From Candidatus Thiosymbion sp. (GTDB lineage Bacteria; Pseudomonadota; Gammaproteobacteria; Chromatiales; Chromatiaceae): 49,636 nt of DNA. A model generated the notes under the pieces. The model did no database searches and was not told where the DNA came from. It worked only from the letters and a program-made list of their open reading frames with translations. Positions 17,597 through 26,007 of the stretch are shown here, in pieces. Position numbers and translations under genes: made by a program. Where the stretch lies: contig JAHDND010000092.1 in the NCBI GenBank assembly GCA_018435665.1, positions 1-49,636 on the forward strand. Direction: 5' to 3'. Within the stretch, counting starts at the first letter, position 1. The number at the start of each line of letters is the position of its first letter.

Positions 17597-20131
17597 TTAC
17601 GCTGGCGCCGGCGGGGCCGTGATCTTGCTTCGGGCCTGTCCCATGGGCTGGTCGAGGGCCTGGCGCCAGGGCGCGCTGGCGTCGATAACGATGCGGATCT
17701 GGTCCTCGAGTTCGGCCCACTCCTCCGGCCGGGGGTCATCGCCCCGTAGCAGGGCCTCCTCCAGCATGCGCGCTCCGCGCACCACGCCCAAGGCGCCGAA
17801 GTTGGCCGCGAAGCCCCGCAACTGGTGAAGCCGACGGGCGACGGCCTCGCGGTCGCCGTCGGCGAGCCCGGCGCGCAACGCCTCTATCAGGTTGCCGTAC
17901 CGGGTGGCGAACCGCTCCAGGAAATCCATGAGCATGGCCTCGTTACCGCACAAGGCCCTGGCGGCTTGTTCCCGGTCGAGGCCGGGAATGAAGGGAAAGG
18001 TGTGGCTCTCGGGCGATGACGATGGCGATGGCGATGGCGATGGCGGGTGTGAAACCGGGATGACGGCGGCCGGCATTTCGGTCCCTGACCTGGCCGAGGT
18101 AGGTGTGACGGTCACTGGCTTGCCGGCGGTCGAGGTAACGATCACTGAGCTGCTGTTGGCTGGCATTTCGGTCACTGACCTGCCGGCGGCCGGCATTTCG
18201 ACCACTAACCTGCCGGAGACCGGCGTGACGATCACTGAGTTGCCGGGGACCAGCTTTCCGGTCACTGGCCTGCCGGGGACCGGCGTGGTAGAGGTGGCGA
18301 CAGCGAGGTCCGCTTCGCCCCCGGCCAGGCCCACCGCCGGGCCCACCGGCTGTCGGGGCCCGGCCCACTGAGCAAGCATGGACACCATCAGGTCGAGGTT
18401 GAAGGGCTTGGTCAGGACCTCGTTCATGCCCGCCGCCAGGGCCGCCTGGCGGTGGGCCTGGAGGGCGTTGGCGGTGAGGGCGATGATCGGCAGGCTGGCC
18501 AGGGCGGGTTCAGCGCGGATGAGCCGGGTGGCGCTCAGCCCGTCCAATACCGGCATCTGCAAGTCCATGAGCACGGCAGTGAAGGCCTCGGGCGCGGCAT
18601 GCAGGTGGTCCAAGGCCTCCTGACCATCGAGGGCCAGGCTGACCTGAGCCCCCTCCCGCTTCAGGACCTGCGCAACCACCTCCAGATTCTCCTCGCTATC
18701 GTCCACGACCAGGAAATGGCTGCCCACCAGCCGGGGTTTGGAGCCTGGGTGACAGGAGGCCAGGAAGCCGCTTTCCTCCCCCTGGTCACCCAGGGCCCTG
18801 GTGGCGATCTCACAGTTTACTTCGAACCAGAAGGTCGTCCCCTGCCCCGGCTGGCTGCGGACCCCGATTGTCCCCCCCATCAATTCAACCAGCCATTTGC
18901 AGATGGCAAGGCCCAATCCCGTGCCACCGGAGCGGTACTGGACGCCTGCCTCGCCCTGGGTGAAGGGGGTGAAAAGCAGGGGCAGGTCCTTCGTGGCGAT
19001 GCCGCCACCCGTATCCTGCACCTCGCCGTGCAGACGGACGCTGGTATCGCTCAGCCGCTCGGTCTGGAGCCGCAGCGCCACCTCCCCGCGGTCGGTGAAC
19101 TTGATGGCGTTGTGGACCAGGTTGGTGAGGACCTGCAGGAGCCGATGCCCATCCAGGCTCAGTGGCTCCTCGCCGGGCGGCGGACCGGTGACGCGCAAGG
19201 CGAGCCCTTTGGCCTGGGCCAGGGGGGCCATGAGTTCGGCCAGGCGGGCGGACAGCCGGGACAGGTCGCAGGGCCGCGGCTGGAGGAGGAGATGACCGGC
19301 TTCGATCTTGGCCAGGTCGAGGAGGTCGTTGAGGATGAATAGCAGGGAGTCACCCGCGTCATGGATACGCCTGACCATGGCCTGCTGGTGCGGCGCGAGT
19401 TGCTCCCGGGCCAGCAGTTGTGCCTGGCCCAGCACCAGATTGAGGGGATTGCGGATCTCGTGACTGATCTGCGCAAGGAAGTCGCTCTTGGCCCGGTTGG
19501 CAGCCTCGGCCCGTTCCCGGGACTGGCGCGGGTCGCGCTCCTGGGCCAGGATCTTGACGCAGCCGATGAAGAGCGCCACGGCGATGGCGTTACCGACCAC
19601 CAGGGGGACCCGAATCCCGCTTTCAATCTGCCAGGCCCGCGTGAAATCGGGCACGTAGATCAGGGTCAGATAGCCGGCGCCCATCTCGTAGAGTGCGGTG
19701 AAGAAGGCGGCTTCCGCGACCCCGGGGATACGGTTGCGGTTGATGTACCGTAGATAGAGACCCGCCAGGGTCCCGGCGAGTATCACCGCCAGGACGGCGG
19801 ACCAGGCGGAGGGCCCCCCTTGCAGGTAGCGGTCGATCGCGCCGATGAGGCCAGCGCCCAGACCGACCCAGGGGCCCGCGATGAAGCCACCCACTATGGC
19901 CCCCGTATGGCGCAGGCTGATGACCGCCTCGAAGGCATGGATGGCGTTGAAGGCCCCGTAGAGCGAAAAGGCCCCAAAGAGCATGCTTAGCTTGACGAGG
20001 GTCCTGGCGCCCGTCTGCCGCCCCGCATCCAGCAGCCCGGGTTCGGCCCGAATGATCATGTAGGCGACCACGACCATCACGCAGGCCGTGGTGATCACCT
20101 CCAAGGTCATCTGCAAGGTGGGGCCGTACAA
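17597..20131 (-). CDS. Hybrid sensor histidine kinase with LytS-type membrane domain, receiver and Hpt
   Basis: The 844-residue protein combines: an N-terminal membrane domain with about six segments (1-195) resembling the 5TM LytS/LytYH sensor domain (GGFIAGPWVGLGAGLIGAID); a HisKA domain with phospho-acceptor His224 in SHEIRNPLN; a HATPase domain (N-box Asn341, DTGGG at 373, GGTGLGLAI at 402); a receiver with Asp523 in MDLQMPVLDG; and a C-terminal Hpt domain with His769 in RRLHQLRGFAANFGA. It could carry a complete His-Asp-His relay to an unseen response regulator. Between receiver and Hpt lie about seven copies of a ten-residue repeat (about 618-690) and a Ser-Pro run. The gene interrupts the cmk-rpsA order. 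The ligand is unknown. Confidence 0.93.
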   Translation of the reverse strand: MYGPTLQMTLEVITTACVMVVVAYMIIRAEPGLLDAGRQTGARTLVKLSMLFGAFSLYGAFNAIHAFEAVISLRHTGAIVGGFIAGPWVGLGAGLIGAIDRYLQGGPSAWSAVLAVILAGTLAGLYLRYINRNRIPGVAEAAFFTALYEMGAGYLTLIYVPDFTRAWQIESGIRVPLVVGNAIAVALFIGCVKILAQERDPRQSRERAEAANRAKSDFLAQISHEIRNPLNLVLGQAQLLAREQLAPHQQAMVRRIHDAGDSLLFILNDLLDLAKIEAGHLLLQPRPCDLSRLSARLAELMAPLAQAKGLALRVTGPPPGEEPLSLDGHRLLQVLTNLVHNAIKFTDRGEVALRLQTERLSDTSVRLHGEVQDTGGGIATKDLPLLFTPFTQGEAGVQYRSGGTGLGLAICKWLVELMGGTIGVRSQPGQGTTFWFEVNCEIATRALGDQGEESGFLASCHPGSKPRLVGSHFLVVDDSEENLEVVAQVLKREGAQVSLALDGQEALDHLHAAPEAFTAVLMDLQMPVLDGLSATRLIRAEPALASLPIIALTANALQAHRQAALAAGMNEVLTKPFNLDLMVSMLAQWAGPRQPVGPAVGLAGGEADLAVATSTTPVPGRPVTGKLVPGNSVIVTPVSGRLVVEMPAAGRSVTEMPANSSSVIVTSTAGKPVTVTPTSARSGTEMPAAVIPVSHPPSPSPSPSSSPESHTFPFIPGLDREQAARALCGNEAMLMDFLERFATRYGNLIEALRAGLADGDREAVARRLHQLRGFAANFGALGVVRGARMLEEALLRGDDPRPEEWAELEDQIRIVIDASAPWRQALDQPMGQARSKITAPPAPA
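18072..18290 (-). repeat. 30-bp tandem repeat within the histidine kinase gene
   Basis: Seven consecutive 30-base units and part of an eighth start at 18072, 18102, 18132, 18162, 18192, 18222, 18252 and 18282. The plus-strand pattern is GGCATTTCGGTCACTGACC followed by TGCCGGCGGCC. Because the period is a multiple of three, the protein carries decapeptide repeats such as PAAGRSVTEM and KPVTVTPTSA. Next to it (about 18015-18052) is an ATGGCG hexamer run that encodes Ser-Pro repeats. Both are prone to copy-number change. Confidence 0.9.
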
Positions 20132-20259
20132 ACTCGCCTCCAGTCAAAGCCGGCACGCCCCGGCCGGCCCGGAGCGGGACCATCTTGCCAAGGCGGGGTG
20201 GGGATGAGGATCGGCTGACACCCGGGCTTGGGTCATCCGCCGGGCCGCAGAGGCCGGCG

Positions 20260-20964
20260 CTAGCCTCCCAGGGGGTCTGCCCCGGCGAGGCTTTGCTGGG
20301 CGACGTCCAGGACCCGCTCCAGGACCTGGTCGATGGTCAGGCTGGTGGTGTCCACCACCAGGGCGTTGACCGCCGGGCGCAGGGGGGCGACGGCGCGTTG
20401 ACTGTCACGCTCGTCGCGCTCGGCGATGTCGCGCACCAGTTGCTTGAGATTGGCCTCCTGCCCCTGGCCGCGCAACTGGCGGTAGCGGCGCTTGCCCCGT
20501 TCCTCCGGACTGGCGGTGAGGAAGATCTTCACCTCGGCGTCGGGAAAGACGACGGTGCCCATGTCCCGGCCATCGGCGACCAGGCCCGGCGGGCGGGCCG
20601 CGGCGCGCTGCCACTCCAGCAGGGCGGCGCGCACCTGGGGATGGGCGGCCACCTTGGAGGCGAAATTCCCCGCGCCCTCGGTGCGGATGGCGGCGGAGAC
20701 ATCCTCGCCGGCCAGCAGCACCCGGCCATCCCGGAAGGCGATGTCCAGCCCCGCGGCCAGGCGCCCCAGGGCCTCTCCATCCCCGGGGTCCAGGCCCGCG
20801 CGCTCGGCCGCCAGCCCCAGCACCCGGTACAGGGCCCCGCTGTCCAGGCAGGCCCAGCCCAGGCGGGCCGCGACCAAACTGGCGATGGTCCCCTTGCCGG
20901 TGCCGGAGGGGCCATCGATGGTGATGACGGGGATCGCGGGAGTCCCGGACACGGGCTGGTTCAT
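20260..20964 (-). CDS. cmk: Cytidylate kinase
   Basis: Cytidylate kinase phosphorylates CMP and dCMP with ATP. The 234-residue product has the P-loop GPSGTGKGT (18-26), LDSGALYR in the NMP-binding region, DGRDMGTVVFPDAEVKIFL and the lid EERGKRRYRQL. The ATG overlaps the aroA stop as ATGA (20961-20964), so the two genes are probably translationally coupled. The order aroA-cmk is conserved in gammaproteobacteria. Confidence 0.97.
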   Translation of the reverse strand: MNQPVSGTPAIPVITIDGPSGTGKGTIASLVAARLGWACLDSGALYRVLGLAAERAGLDPGDGEALGRLAAGLDIAFRDGRVLLAGEDVSAAIRTEGAGNFASKVAAHPQVRAALLEWQRAAARPPGLVADGRDMGTVVFPDAEVKIFLTASPEERGKRRYRQLRGQGQEANLKQLVRDIAERDERDSQRAVAPLRPAVNALVVDTTSLTIDQVLERVLDVAQQSLAGADPLGG

Positions 20965-22283
20965 GATGCAAATTCCTCGATGCCTAGCCCCGCTCCGGCG
21001 GCCAGGGTGACAAAACCGGGAAAGGAGGTGCGCACATTGGCGCAGTCGTGGATGTCGATCGGGCCGGTCGCGCGCAGGGCCGCCATGGCGAAGGACATGG
21101 CGATGCGATGATCGCCCTGGCTGTCGATCGCCCCACCGCGGAAGGTCCCGCCGCGGATGAGGATGCCATCGGGACGCGGCTGCTGGTCGATGCCGAGGGC
21201 CGCCAGCCCCGTGGCCATGACCTGGATGCGGTCGCTCTCCTTGACCCGCAGCTCCTCGGCGCCGGTCAGCAGGGTCTCGCCCGTGGCGCAGGCGGCGGCG
21301 ATGAACAGGGCCGGGAACTCGTCGATGGCCAGGGGCACCTGGTCCTCGGGGATGCGGATCCCACGCAGGGGGGCGTGGCGCACCCGCAGGTCCGCCACCG
21401 GTTCGCCGCCGGCCTGCCGCGGATTCAGGACTTGGATGTCCGCCCCCATGGCCCGCAGAATATTTACCACCCCGATGCGCGTCGGGTTCATGCCGACATG
21501 TTCCAGGGTCAGGTCCGAGCCCGGGGCGATGCTGGCGCCGACGAGGAAGAAGGCGGCGGAGGAGATGTCGGCGGGTACGTCCAGGTCGCAACCGATGAGG
21601 CGCTCGCCCCCCTCCAGGCAGACCCTAGCCCCCCGCTGTTCGACCGGGTAGCCAAAACCGGCCAGCATGCGCTCGGTATGGTCGCGGGTGGGGGCCGGTT
21701 CGGTGACGCAGGTGCGGCCCTGGGCGAAGAGGCCGGCCAGGAGCAGGCAGGACTTGACCTGGGCGCTGGCCACCGGCAGGGCGTAGTCGATCCCGCGCAG
21801 CCCGGTGACGGGCTGGAGATGCAGGGGCGCGGTACCGCCGGGGCTGGTCTCGATGCGCGCCCCCATGAGGGCCAGGGGCTCGGTGACCCGGCGCATGGGG
21901 CGGCGGCTCAGGGATTCGTCGCCGATCAGGGTGACCGGGAACCCCTGCCCGGCCAGCAGGCCGCTCAGTAAGCGCATGGAGGTCCCAGAGTTGCCCAGAT
22001 CCAGAGGGGCCGCCGGGGCGCGGAGGCCCTCCCGGCCGACGCCCTGGATCAGCACCCGCCCCGCCTCCGGCCCCTGGATGGTGACCCCCATGGCGCGGAA
22101 GGCCGCCAGGGTGGCAAGGCTGTCCTCCCCCTCCAGGAAGCCGCTGACGCGGGTCTCCCCGTCCGCCAGGGCGCCGAGCATGATGGCGCGGTGGGAGATG
22201 GACTTGTCCCCGGGCACCCGCAGGCTCCCGCGCAAGGCCCCGCCGGGGGAGATCAGAAAACGGGAATTTGCAGCGCCAGTCAT
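20961..22283 (-). CDS. aroA: 3-phosphoshikimate 1-carboxyvinyltransferase (EPSP synthase)
   Basis: EPSP synthase joins phosphoenolpyruvate to shikimate 3-phosphate in the shikimate pathway. The product has 440 residues from the ATG at 22283. Signatures are RVPGDKSISHRAIMLGALAD, LGNSGTSMRLLSG and, near the C-terminus, EELRVKESDRIQVMATGL. The second ATG is preferred, because the in-frame ATG at 22316 lies within palindromic repeat copy C. The gene ends in an ATGA overlap with cmk. Confidence 0.97.
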   Translation of the reverse strand: MTGAANSRFLISPGGALRGSLRVPGDKSISHRAIMLGALADGETRVSGFLEGEDSLATLAAFRAMGVTIQGPEAGRVLIQGVGREGLRAPAAPLDLGNSGTSMRLLSGLLAGQGFPVTLIGDESLSRRPMRRVTEPLALMGARIETSPGGTAPLHLQPVTGLRGIDYALPVASAQVKSCLLLAGLFAQGRTCVTEPAPTRDHTERMLAGFGYPVEQRGARVCLEGGERLIGCDLDVPADISSAAFFLVGASIAPGSDLTLEHVGMNPTRIGVVNILRAMGADIQVLNPRQAGGEPVADLRVRHAPLRGIRIPEDQVPLAIDEFPALFIAAACATGETLLTGAEELRVKESDRIQVMATGLAALGIDQQPRPDGILIRGGTFRGGAIDSQGDHRIAMSFAMAALRATGPIDIHDCANVRTSFPGFVTLAAGAGLGIEEFAS

Positions 22284-22313
22284 GACAAGACTCAGTGTGA
22301 ACGGGCTCGAAGT

Positions 22314-22464
22314 CATCGCACCTCAATATTCGGTTATTCCAGGTCGGGTGGCGTCTGATGAGGGATGAATCCATCCCTGGAGGCTTGACGACCACCTCCT
22401 TGCGGTCGATACCCCCGTCAGACGCCCCCGCCCCCCATCAAGGCCAAAAACCGAAATGCGATAG
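22314..22464 (+). repeat. MITE-like palindromic repeat, copy C
   Basis: Same orientation as copies B and E. The outer left arm is TCATCGCACCTCAATATTCGG, so only its last part reads as the family TIR (CAATATTCGG), and the outer right arm is CCGAAATGCG. The inner arms are GGTCGGGTGGCGTCTG and CAGACGCCCCCG. The centre has GGAGGCTTGACGACC and a TGCGGTCGA block. It lies directly upstream of aroA, between divergent genes. The rest of the gap to 22696 shows no clear feature beyond the ribosome binding site of the next gene. Confidence 0.85.
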
Positions 22465-22696
22465 GTATAAAGCGTGACGATTCTACCAGTTTGTAGCCTC
22501 GCCCTGGGTGGAGGATCGTGGTGGAATGGCGAAGAGGGGGGTGGCGGGGATGAAGGGTGACGGATGCAAGGCAATCTTGATGAAAAGCCACCTCACGGAG
22601 CATTCGCCCGCGGGGCGGCGATTGGGCTTGTTGAGCCCAAGGCCCATAATAGGCACCCCAGTCGTAGCGAGTCCCAGCAGCAGAGGTAGGTCCCCC

Positions 22697-24112
22697 GTGG
22701 AAGAGAGATACGTCGACGTCGCCATCATCGGTTCCGGCACCGCCGGGCTCAACGCCATGGGCCAGGTCCGCCGGGCCGGCAAGTCCTTCGTCCTGATCAA
22801 CGGTGGCGAGCCGGGCACCACCTGCGCCCGCGTCGGCTGCATGCCCTCCAAGGCCCTGATCCAGGTCGCCGACGACTTCCACACCAGCGGCCGTCTCCCG
22901 CGCTACGGCGTGACCGGCGGCTCGGACCTGCGCCTGGAGGCCCCCGAGGCCCTGGAGCACGTTCGCCACATCCGCGACACCCTGGTCGACCGGGTCCTGT
23001 CCAACAGCACCGACGGCATGGACGCGGAGCGCTTCCTCCATGACTATGCCCGGCTCCTGGAGCCGACCCTGATCGCGGTCGGCGAGCAGCGCATCCGCGC
23101 CGGGGCGGTGGTCATCGCCACCGGCTCCCGGCCCCTGGTGCCGGAGGCCTGGCGCGCCTTTGGCGACCGCATCCTCACCAGCGACGAGATCTTCGAACTG
23201 GAGGACCTGCCGGCCGCGGTGGCGGTGATCGGCCTGGGCGTCATCGGCATGGAACTGGGCCAGAGCCTCCGCCGCCTAGGCGTCGCGGTCACCGGCTTCG
23301 ACCAGCTCGACACGATCGGTGGCATCAGCGACCCGGAGGTCCTGGCCCAGGCGCGGGAGATCCTCGGCAAGGAGTTCCCCCTGCACCTGGGCCAGCCAGC
23401 GAGCATAGCCGAGGCCGCCGACGGCCGGCTGCGGGTCAGCGCCGGCGAGGTGAGCGTGGAGGTGGACAAGGTGCTGTGCTGCATCGGCCGTACCCCAACC
23501 GTCGCCGGCCTGGGGCTGGAGTGCCTGGGCCTGCCCCTGGACCGCCGCGGCTTGCCGCCCTTCGACAACCGCACCATGCGCGTCGGGGACCTGCCGGTCT
23601 ATATCGCCGGCGACGTCGACGGCGAGCGGCCCATCCTTCACGAGGCCGGGGACGAGGGCAAGATCGCCGGCTATAACGCCGCCCGCCAGGGCGACACCGC
23701 CTTTCGCCGCAAGACGCCCCTGGCCATCATTTTCAGCGACCCCAACATCATCGCCGTCGGTGCCCGCTTCAGCGAACTGGACCCGGCCACCACCGTCATC
23801 GGCCAGATCCGCATGGCCCCGGTCGGCCGCGCCCTGACCATGGGCAAGACCCAGGGCCTGCTCCGCATCTACGCCGACCGTGCCAGCGGCCGCCTCCTCG
23901 GCGCCGAGATGATCGGCCCCAAAGGCGAGAACCTGGCCCACGGCATCTGCTGGTGCCTCGAGCTGGGCCTCACCGTCGGCCAGATGCTACGCCTACCCTT
24001 CTACCACCCGGTCATGGAAGAGGCCCTGCAAGCCGCCCTCTACGATGCCTATCGCCAGGTGGAGGCCAAGAACCCCGGGGGGCTGGTGGAGTTGGAAGAG
24101 CTGACCGGCTAA
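22697..24112 (+). CDS. Dihydrolipoamide dehydrogenase-like flavoprotein
   Basis: A class I pyridine-nucleotide disulfide oxidoreductase of 471 residues. It has the FAD motif VAIIGSGTAGLNA, the redox disulfide TTCARVGCMPSKAL (C-x4-C), the NAD(P)-binding motif VAVIGLGVIGMELG, the second FAD motif VYIAGDVDGERPILHEAGDE, and the C-terminal His-Glu pair in YHPVMEEALQAAL. These fit dihydrolipoyl dehydrogenase, but no 2-oxoacid dehydrogenase genes lie beside it, so it may serve another lipoyl or thiol substrate. The start is GTG at 22697, with AGAGGTAGG six bases upstream; longer frames from 22508 run through poorly coding sequence. Confidence 0.9.
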   Translation: MEERYVDVAIIGSGTAGLNAMGQVRRAGKSFVLINGGEPGTTCARVGCMPSKALIQVADDFHTSGRLPRYGVTGGSDLRLEAPEALEHVRHIRDTLVDRVLSNSTDGMDAERFLHDYARLLEPTLIAVGEQRIRAGAVVIATGSRPLVPEAWRAFGDRILTSDEIFELEDLPAAVAVIGLGVIGMELGQSLRRLGVAVTGFDQLDTIGGISDPEVLAQAREILGKEFPLHLGQPASIAEAADGRLRVSAGEVSVEVDKVLCCIGRTPTVAGLGLECLGLPLDRRGLPPFDNRTMRVGDLPVYIAGDVDGERPILHEAGDEGKIAGYNAARQGDTAFRRKTPLAIIFSDPNIIAVGARFSELDPATTVIGQIRMAPVGRALTMGKTQGLLRIYADRASGRLLGAEMIGPKGENLAHGICWCLELGLTVGQMLRLPFYHPVMEEALQAALYDAYRQVEAKNPGGLVELEELTG

Positions 24113-24140
24113 CCCCCCAGCCCCTTATATGCCTGATGTA

Positions 24141-24225
24141 AAGGCATTTTCTGTGCCCAAGAGGTAGGGTCGGGTGGCGTCTGGCGGGGGACGCCACCCG
24201 ACCCGGAAGCACCGACACCGCCTTG
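24141..24225 (-). repeat. MITE-like palindromic repeat, short copy D
   Basis: GGGTCGGGTGGCGTCTGGCG (24168-24187) is followed after a few bases by ACGCCACCCGACCC, so the two arms are joined with most of the centre missing. The flanks (AAGGCATTTTCTG on the left, AAGCACCGACACC on the right) resemble copy A. It looks like an internally deleted member of the family. Confidence 0.75.
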
Positions 24226-24253
24226 ATGATCGCCAGACCAGGGAAAATCGCTC

Positions 24254-25270
24254 ATGCCAGCCTTGCCCGATAACCTCCCCGCGCCCCTATGCCAGTTCAT
24301 CGCCCGCATGCGCGAGATCCGCCAGTTCCGGGCGGAGCAGGGCCTGCGCGACACCGTCGTCACCGCCCGGGAGGGCCTCGAGGCCATCACCCGCCCCTTC
24401 CACAGCCGCATTCCTGCTATCCCCCTGGTGCGCGATGAGCTGATCCCGGGGCCGGACCATGCGGTCCCCGTCCGCCTCTACCACCCCGCCCCGGAGGCGA
24501 CGGCCGACCAGGCCCCGCCGGTGGCCCTCTTCGTCCATGGTGGCGGCCACATCTCCGGCAGTCTGAGCGTCTACGACCCCATCGCGCGCAAACTGGCCGC
24601 GGCCACCGGCTGGCTGATCTGCTCCCTGGACTACCGGCTGGCCCCCGAGTGCCCCTACCCCTGCGGGCTCCGGGACCTCATGGCCGGCATCAAGGGCATC
24701 TTTCCCCTGCTGGAATCCGTGCCCGGCCCCCTGTCCTTCGCCCGCCGCCTGGCCCTGATCGGTGACAGCGCCGGGGGCGCCCTGTGCGCCAGCGCCGCCC
24801 ATCTGTGCCAATACGAGCCTGGGGTGCGCATCGAGCGCCAGGTCCTCATCTATCCCAGCCTGGACTACACCCTGTCGCAACCCTCGGCGACGACCCTGGG
24901 GAAGGGCTGGATCCCGGAACGGGAGCGCATCGTCTGGTATTTCGACCAGTATTTCCGCCACGCCGAGAACCGCCAGGCGGAATCACCCCTCTTCATGCCC
25001 CTGACGCCGGCCTACCCCGCCACCCTGGTGTTCACGGCCGAATATTGCCCCTTGCGCGACGAGGGACGGGTCTATGTCGAACGGCTGAAGGCGGCGGGCA
25101 TTTCCGCGGAGCTTGTCGACTACCCCGGCATGGTCCACGCCTTCCTGAACCTGGAGGACCTGGCCGCGGAGGCCTGCGCCGATCTCTACCGGCGCATCGG
25201 GACCATGGCCCTCGGTCTCAACCGCACCAGCTCCCCGGGCCAGACCACAAGCGGCCCTGGCCCGGACTAA
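24254..25270 (+). CDS. Alpha/beta hydrolase of the hormone-sensitive lipase family
   Basis: The 338-residue product is an HSL-type (family IV) carboxylesterase. The oxyanion-hole motif HGGGH is at 95-99, the nucleophile Ser172 is in GDSAGGA, and the catalytic histidine is in MVHAFLNL near the C-terminus, with an aspartate (probably in the CPLRDEG segment) completing the triad. No signal peptide is seen. DYRLAPECPYPCGLRD is the family's conserved loop. It starts 141 bases after the flavoprotein; the substrate cannot be told. Confidence 0.9.
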   Translation: MPALPDNLPAPLCQFIARMREIRQFRAEQGLRDTVVTAREGLEAITRPFHSRIPAIPLVRDELIPGPDHAVPVRLYHPAPEATADQAPPVALFVHGGGHISGSLSVYDPIARKLAAATGWLICSLDYRLAPECPYPCGLRDLMAGIKGIFPLLESVPGPLSFARRLALIGDSAGGALCASAAHLCQYEPGVRIERQVLIYPSLDYTLSQPSATTLGKGWIPERERIVWYFDQYFRHAENRQAESPLFMPLTPAYPATLVFTAEYCPLRDEGRVYVERLKAAGISAELVDYPGMVHAFLNLEDLAAEACADLYRRIGTMALGLNRTSSPGQTTSGPGPD

Positions 25271-25271
25271 G

Positions 25272-25700
25272 TCAGTCGAGCAACCGCCACCGCGCCGCCC
25301 CCGTCCGCCGGTTGATCCAGATCTCCAGCTCCGCGTACTCCGGCAGTGCCTCCAGCGGCCCGGGGTCATCCGCGCACTGGCAACCGCCGACGAGGCTGGC
25401 GAACAGGAGGCCAACCCGCGCCCGATAGTCACTGCCTTCTTCCCCTGTGGCGCCCGCATCCTCCCCGGTCGTCAGCACCAGCACTCGGACCGGCTCCGCC
25501 GCGACCTGATTGCCGTGGGCCATGGCCTCCCGCAAGGGCAGCAACTCAGGATCGACCCGTTCGAGTTCATGCTTCAGGACGGCATCCCGTTGGGGGCTGT
25601 CCCAAGCGGCCAGCGTTTGCGTGAGATAGAGAGGGTGCATCTCGATTTTTGGCCTCAATGCGGGGAGTGCCTTAGCGACGGCGCGTCTCAGTTTCAGCAT
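25272..25700 (-). CDS. Small conserved-looking protein of unknown function
   Basis: The 142-residue product contains a hydrophobic strand pattern (VRVLVLTTGEDAG), then ARVGLLFASLVGGCQCADDPGPL with a Cys-x-Cys-Ala-Asp-Asp motif, and ends TGAARWRLLD. Similar small proteins with a GCxCADDP motif are remembered from other gammaproteobacteria, but no function is known. It lies opposite to and 17 bases from the DUF433 gene, and its stop nearly meets that of the esterase. It is not a membrane protein. Confidence 0.65.
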   Translation of the reverse strand: MLKLRRAVAKALPALRPKIEMHPLYLTQTLAAWDSPQRDAVLKHELERVDPELLPLREAMAHGNQVAAEPVRVLVLTTGEDAGATGEEGSDYRARVGLLFASLVGGCQCADDPGPLEALPEYAELEIWINRRTGAARWRLLD

Positions 25701-25717
25701 GCTTGAGGAAATCCCCC

Positions 25718-25945
25718 ATGTCCAACCTAAGCCGTATCACGATTGACTCTGATATCTGTCACGGCAAACCCTGTGTTCGCCACATGCGCTGGCCCGTTGA
25801 GGTGGTGCTGGACTTGGTCGCTTCAGGGATGTCCACCGAGGAAATCCTCCTGGATCATCCGGAACTGGAGTGGGAGGACATCACGGCATGTCTGGAGAAC
25901 GCCCGCATTCTGGCTTCCGGTGAACCCCTTCGCCTGGTCGCATAA
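25718..25945 (+). CDS. DUF433 family antitoxin-like protein
   Basis: The 75-residue protein matches DUF433: ITIDSDICHGKPCVRHMRWP, then VVLDLVASGMSTEEILLDHP and WEDITACLENAR, a winged-helix-like fold of VapB-type antitoxins. GAGGAA lies seven bases before the ATG at 25718. Its TAA overlaps the next ATG as TAATG, the normal coupling of DUF433 to a DUF5615 PIN-like toxin gene. Confidence 0.9.
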   Translation: MSNLSRITIDSDICHGKPCVRHMRWPVEVVLDLVASGMSTEEILLDHPELEWEDITACLENARILASGEPLRLVA

Positions 25946-26007
25946 TGCGCGTCCTCTGCGACGTTCATATCCGAAGCGGGCTCGTATGGATGCCTGTCAA
26001 TCAGTAA
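25945..26007 (+). pseudogene. Truncated DUF5615 PIN-like toxin
   Basis: An ATG coupled to the DUF433 stop opens a 20-residue frame beginning MRVLCDVHI, which is how DUF5615/PIN-like toxins begin (a strand followed by an acidic residue). It then diverges and stops at 26005-26007. The rest of the toxin is missing, and the end overlaps the stop of the convergent lipocalin-like gene by seven bases. The antitoxin is therefore likely an orphan. Confidence 0.65.

Noticed and set aside
18072..18290. Regular 30-bp repeats considered as a CRISPR array
   Set aside because: Units are adjacent with no spacers, are diverged, and stay in the frame of the histidine kinase gene.
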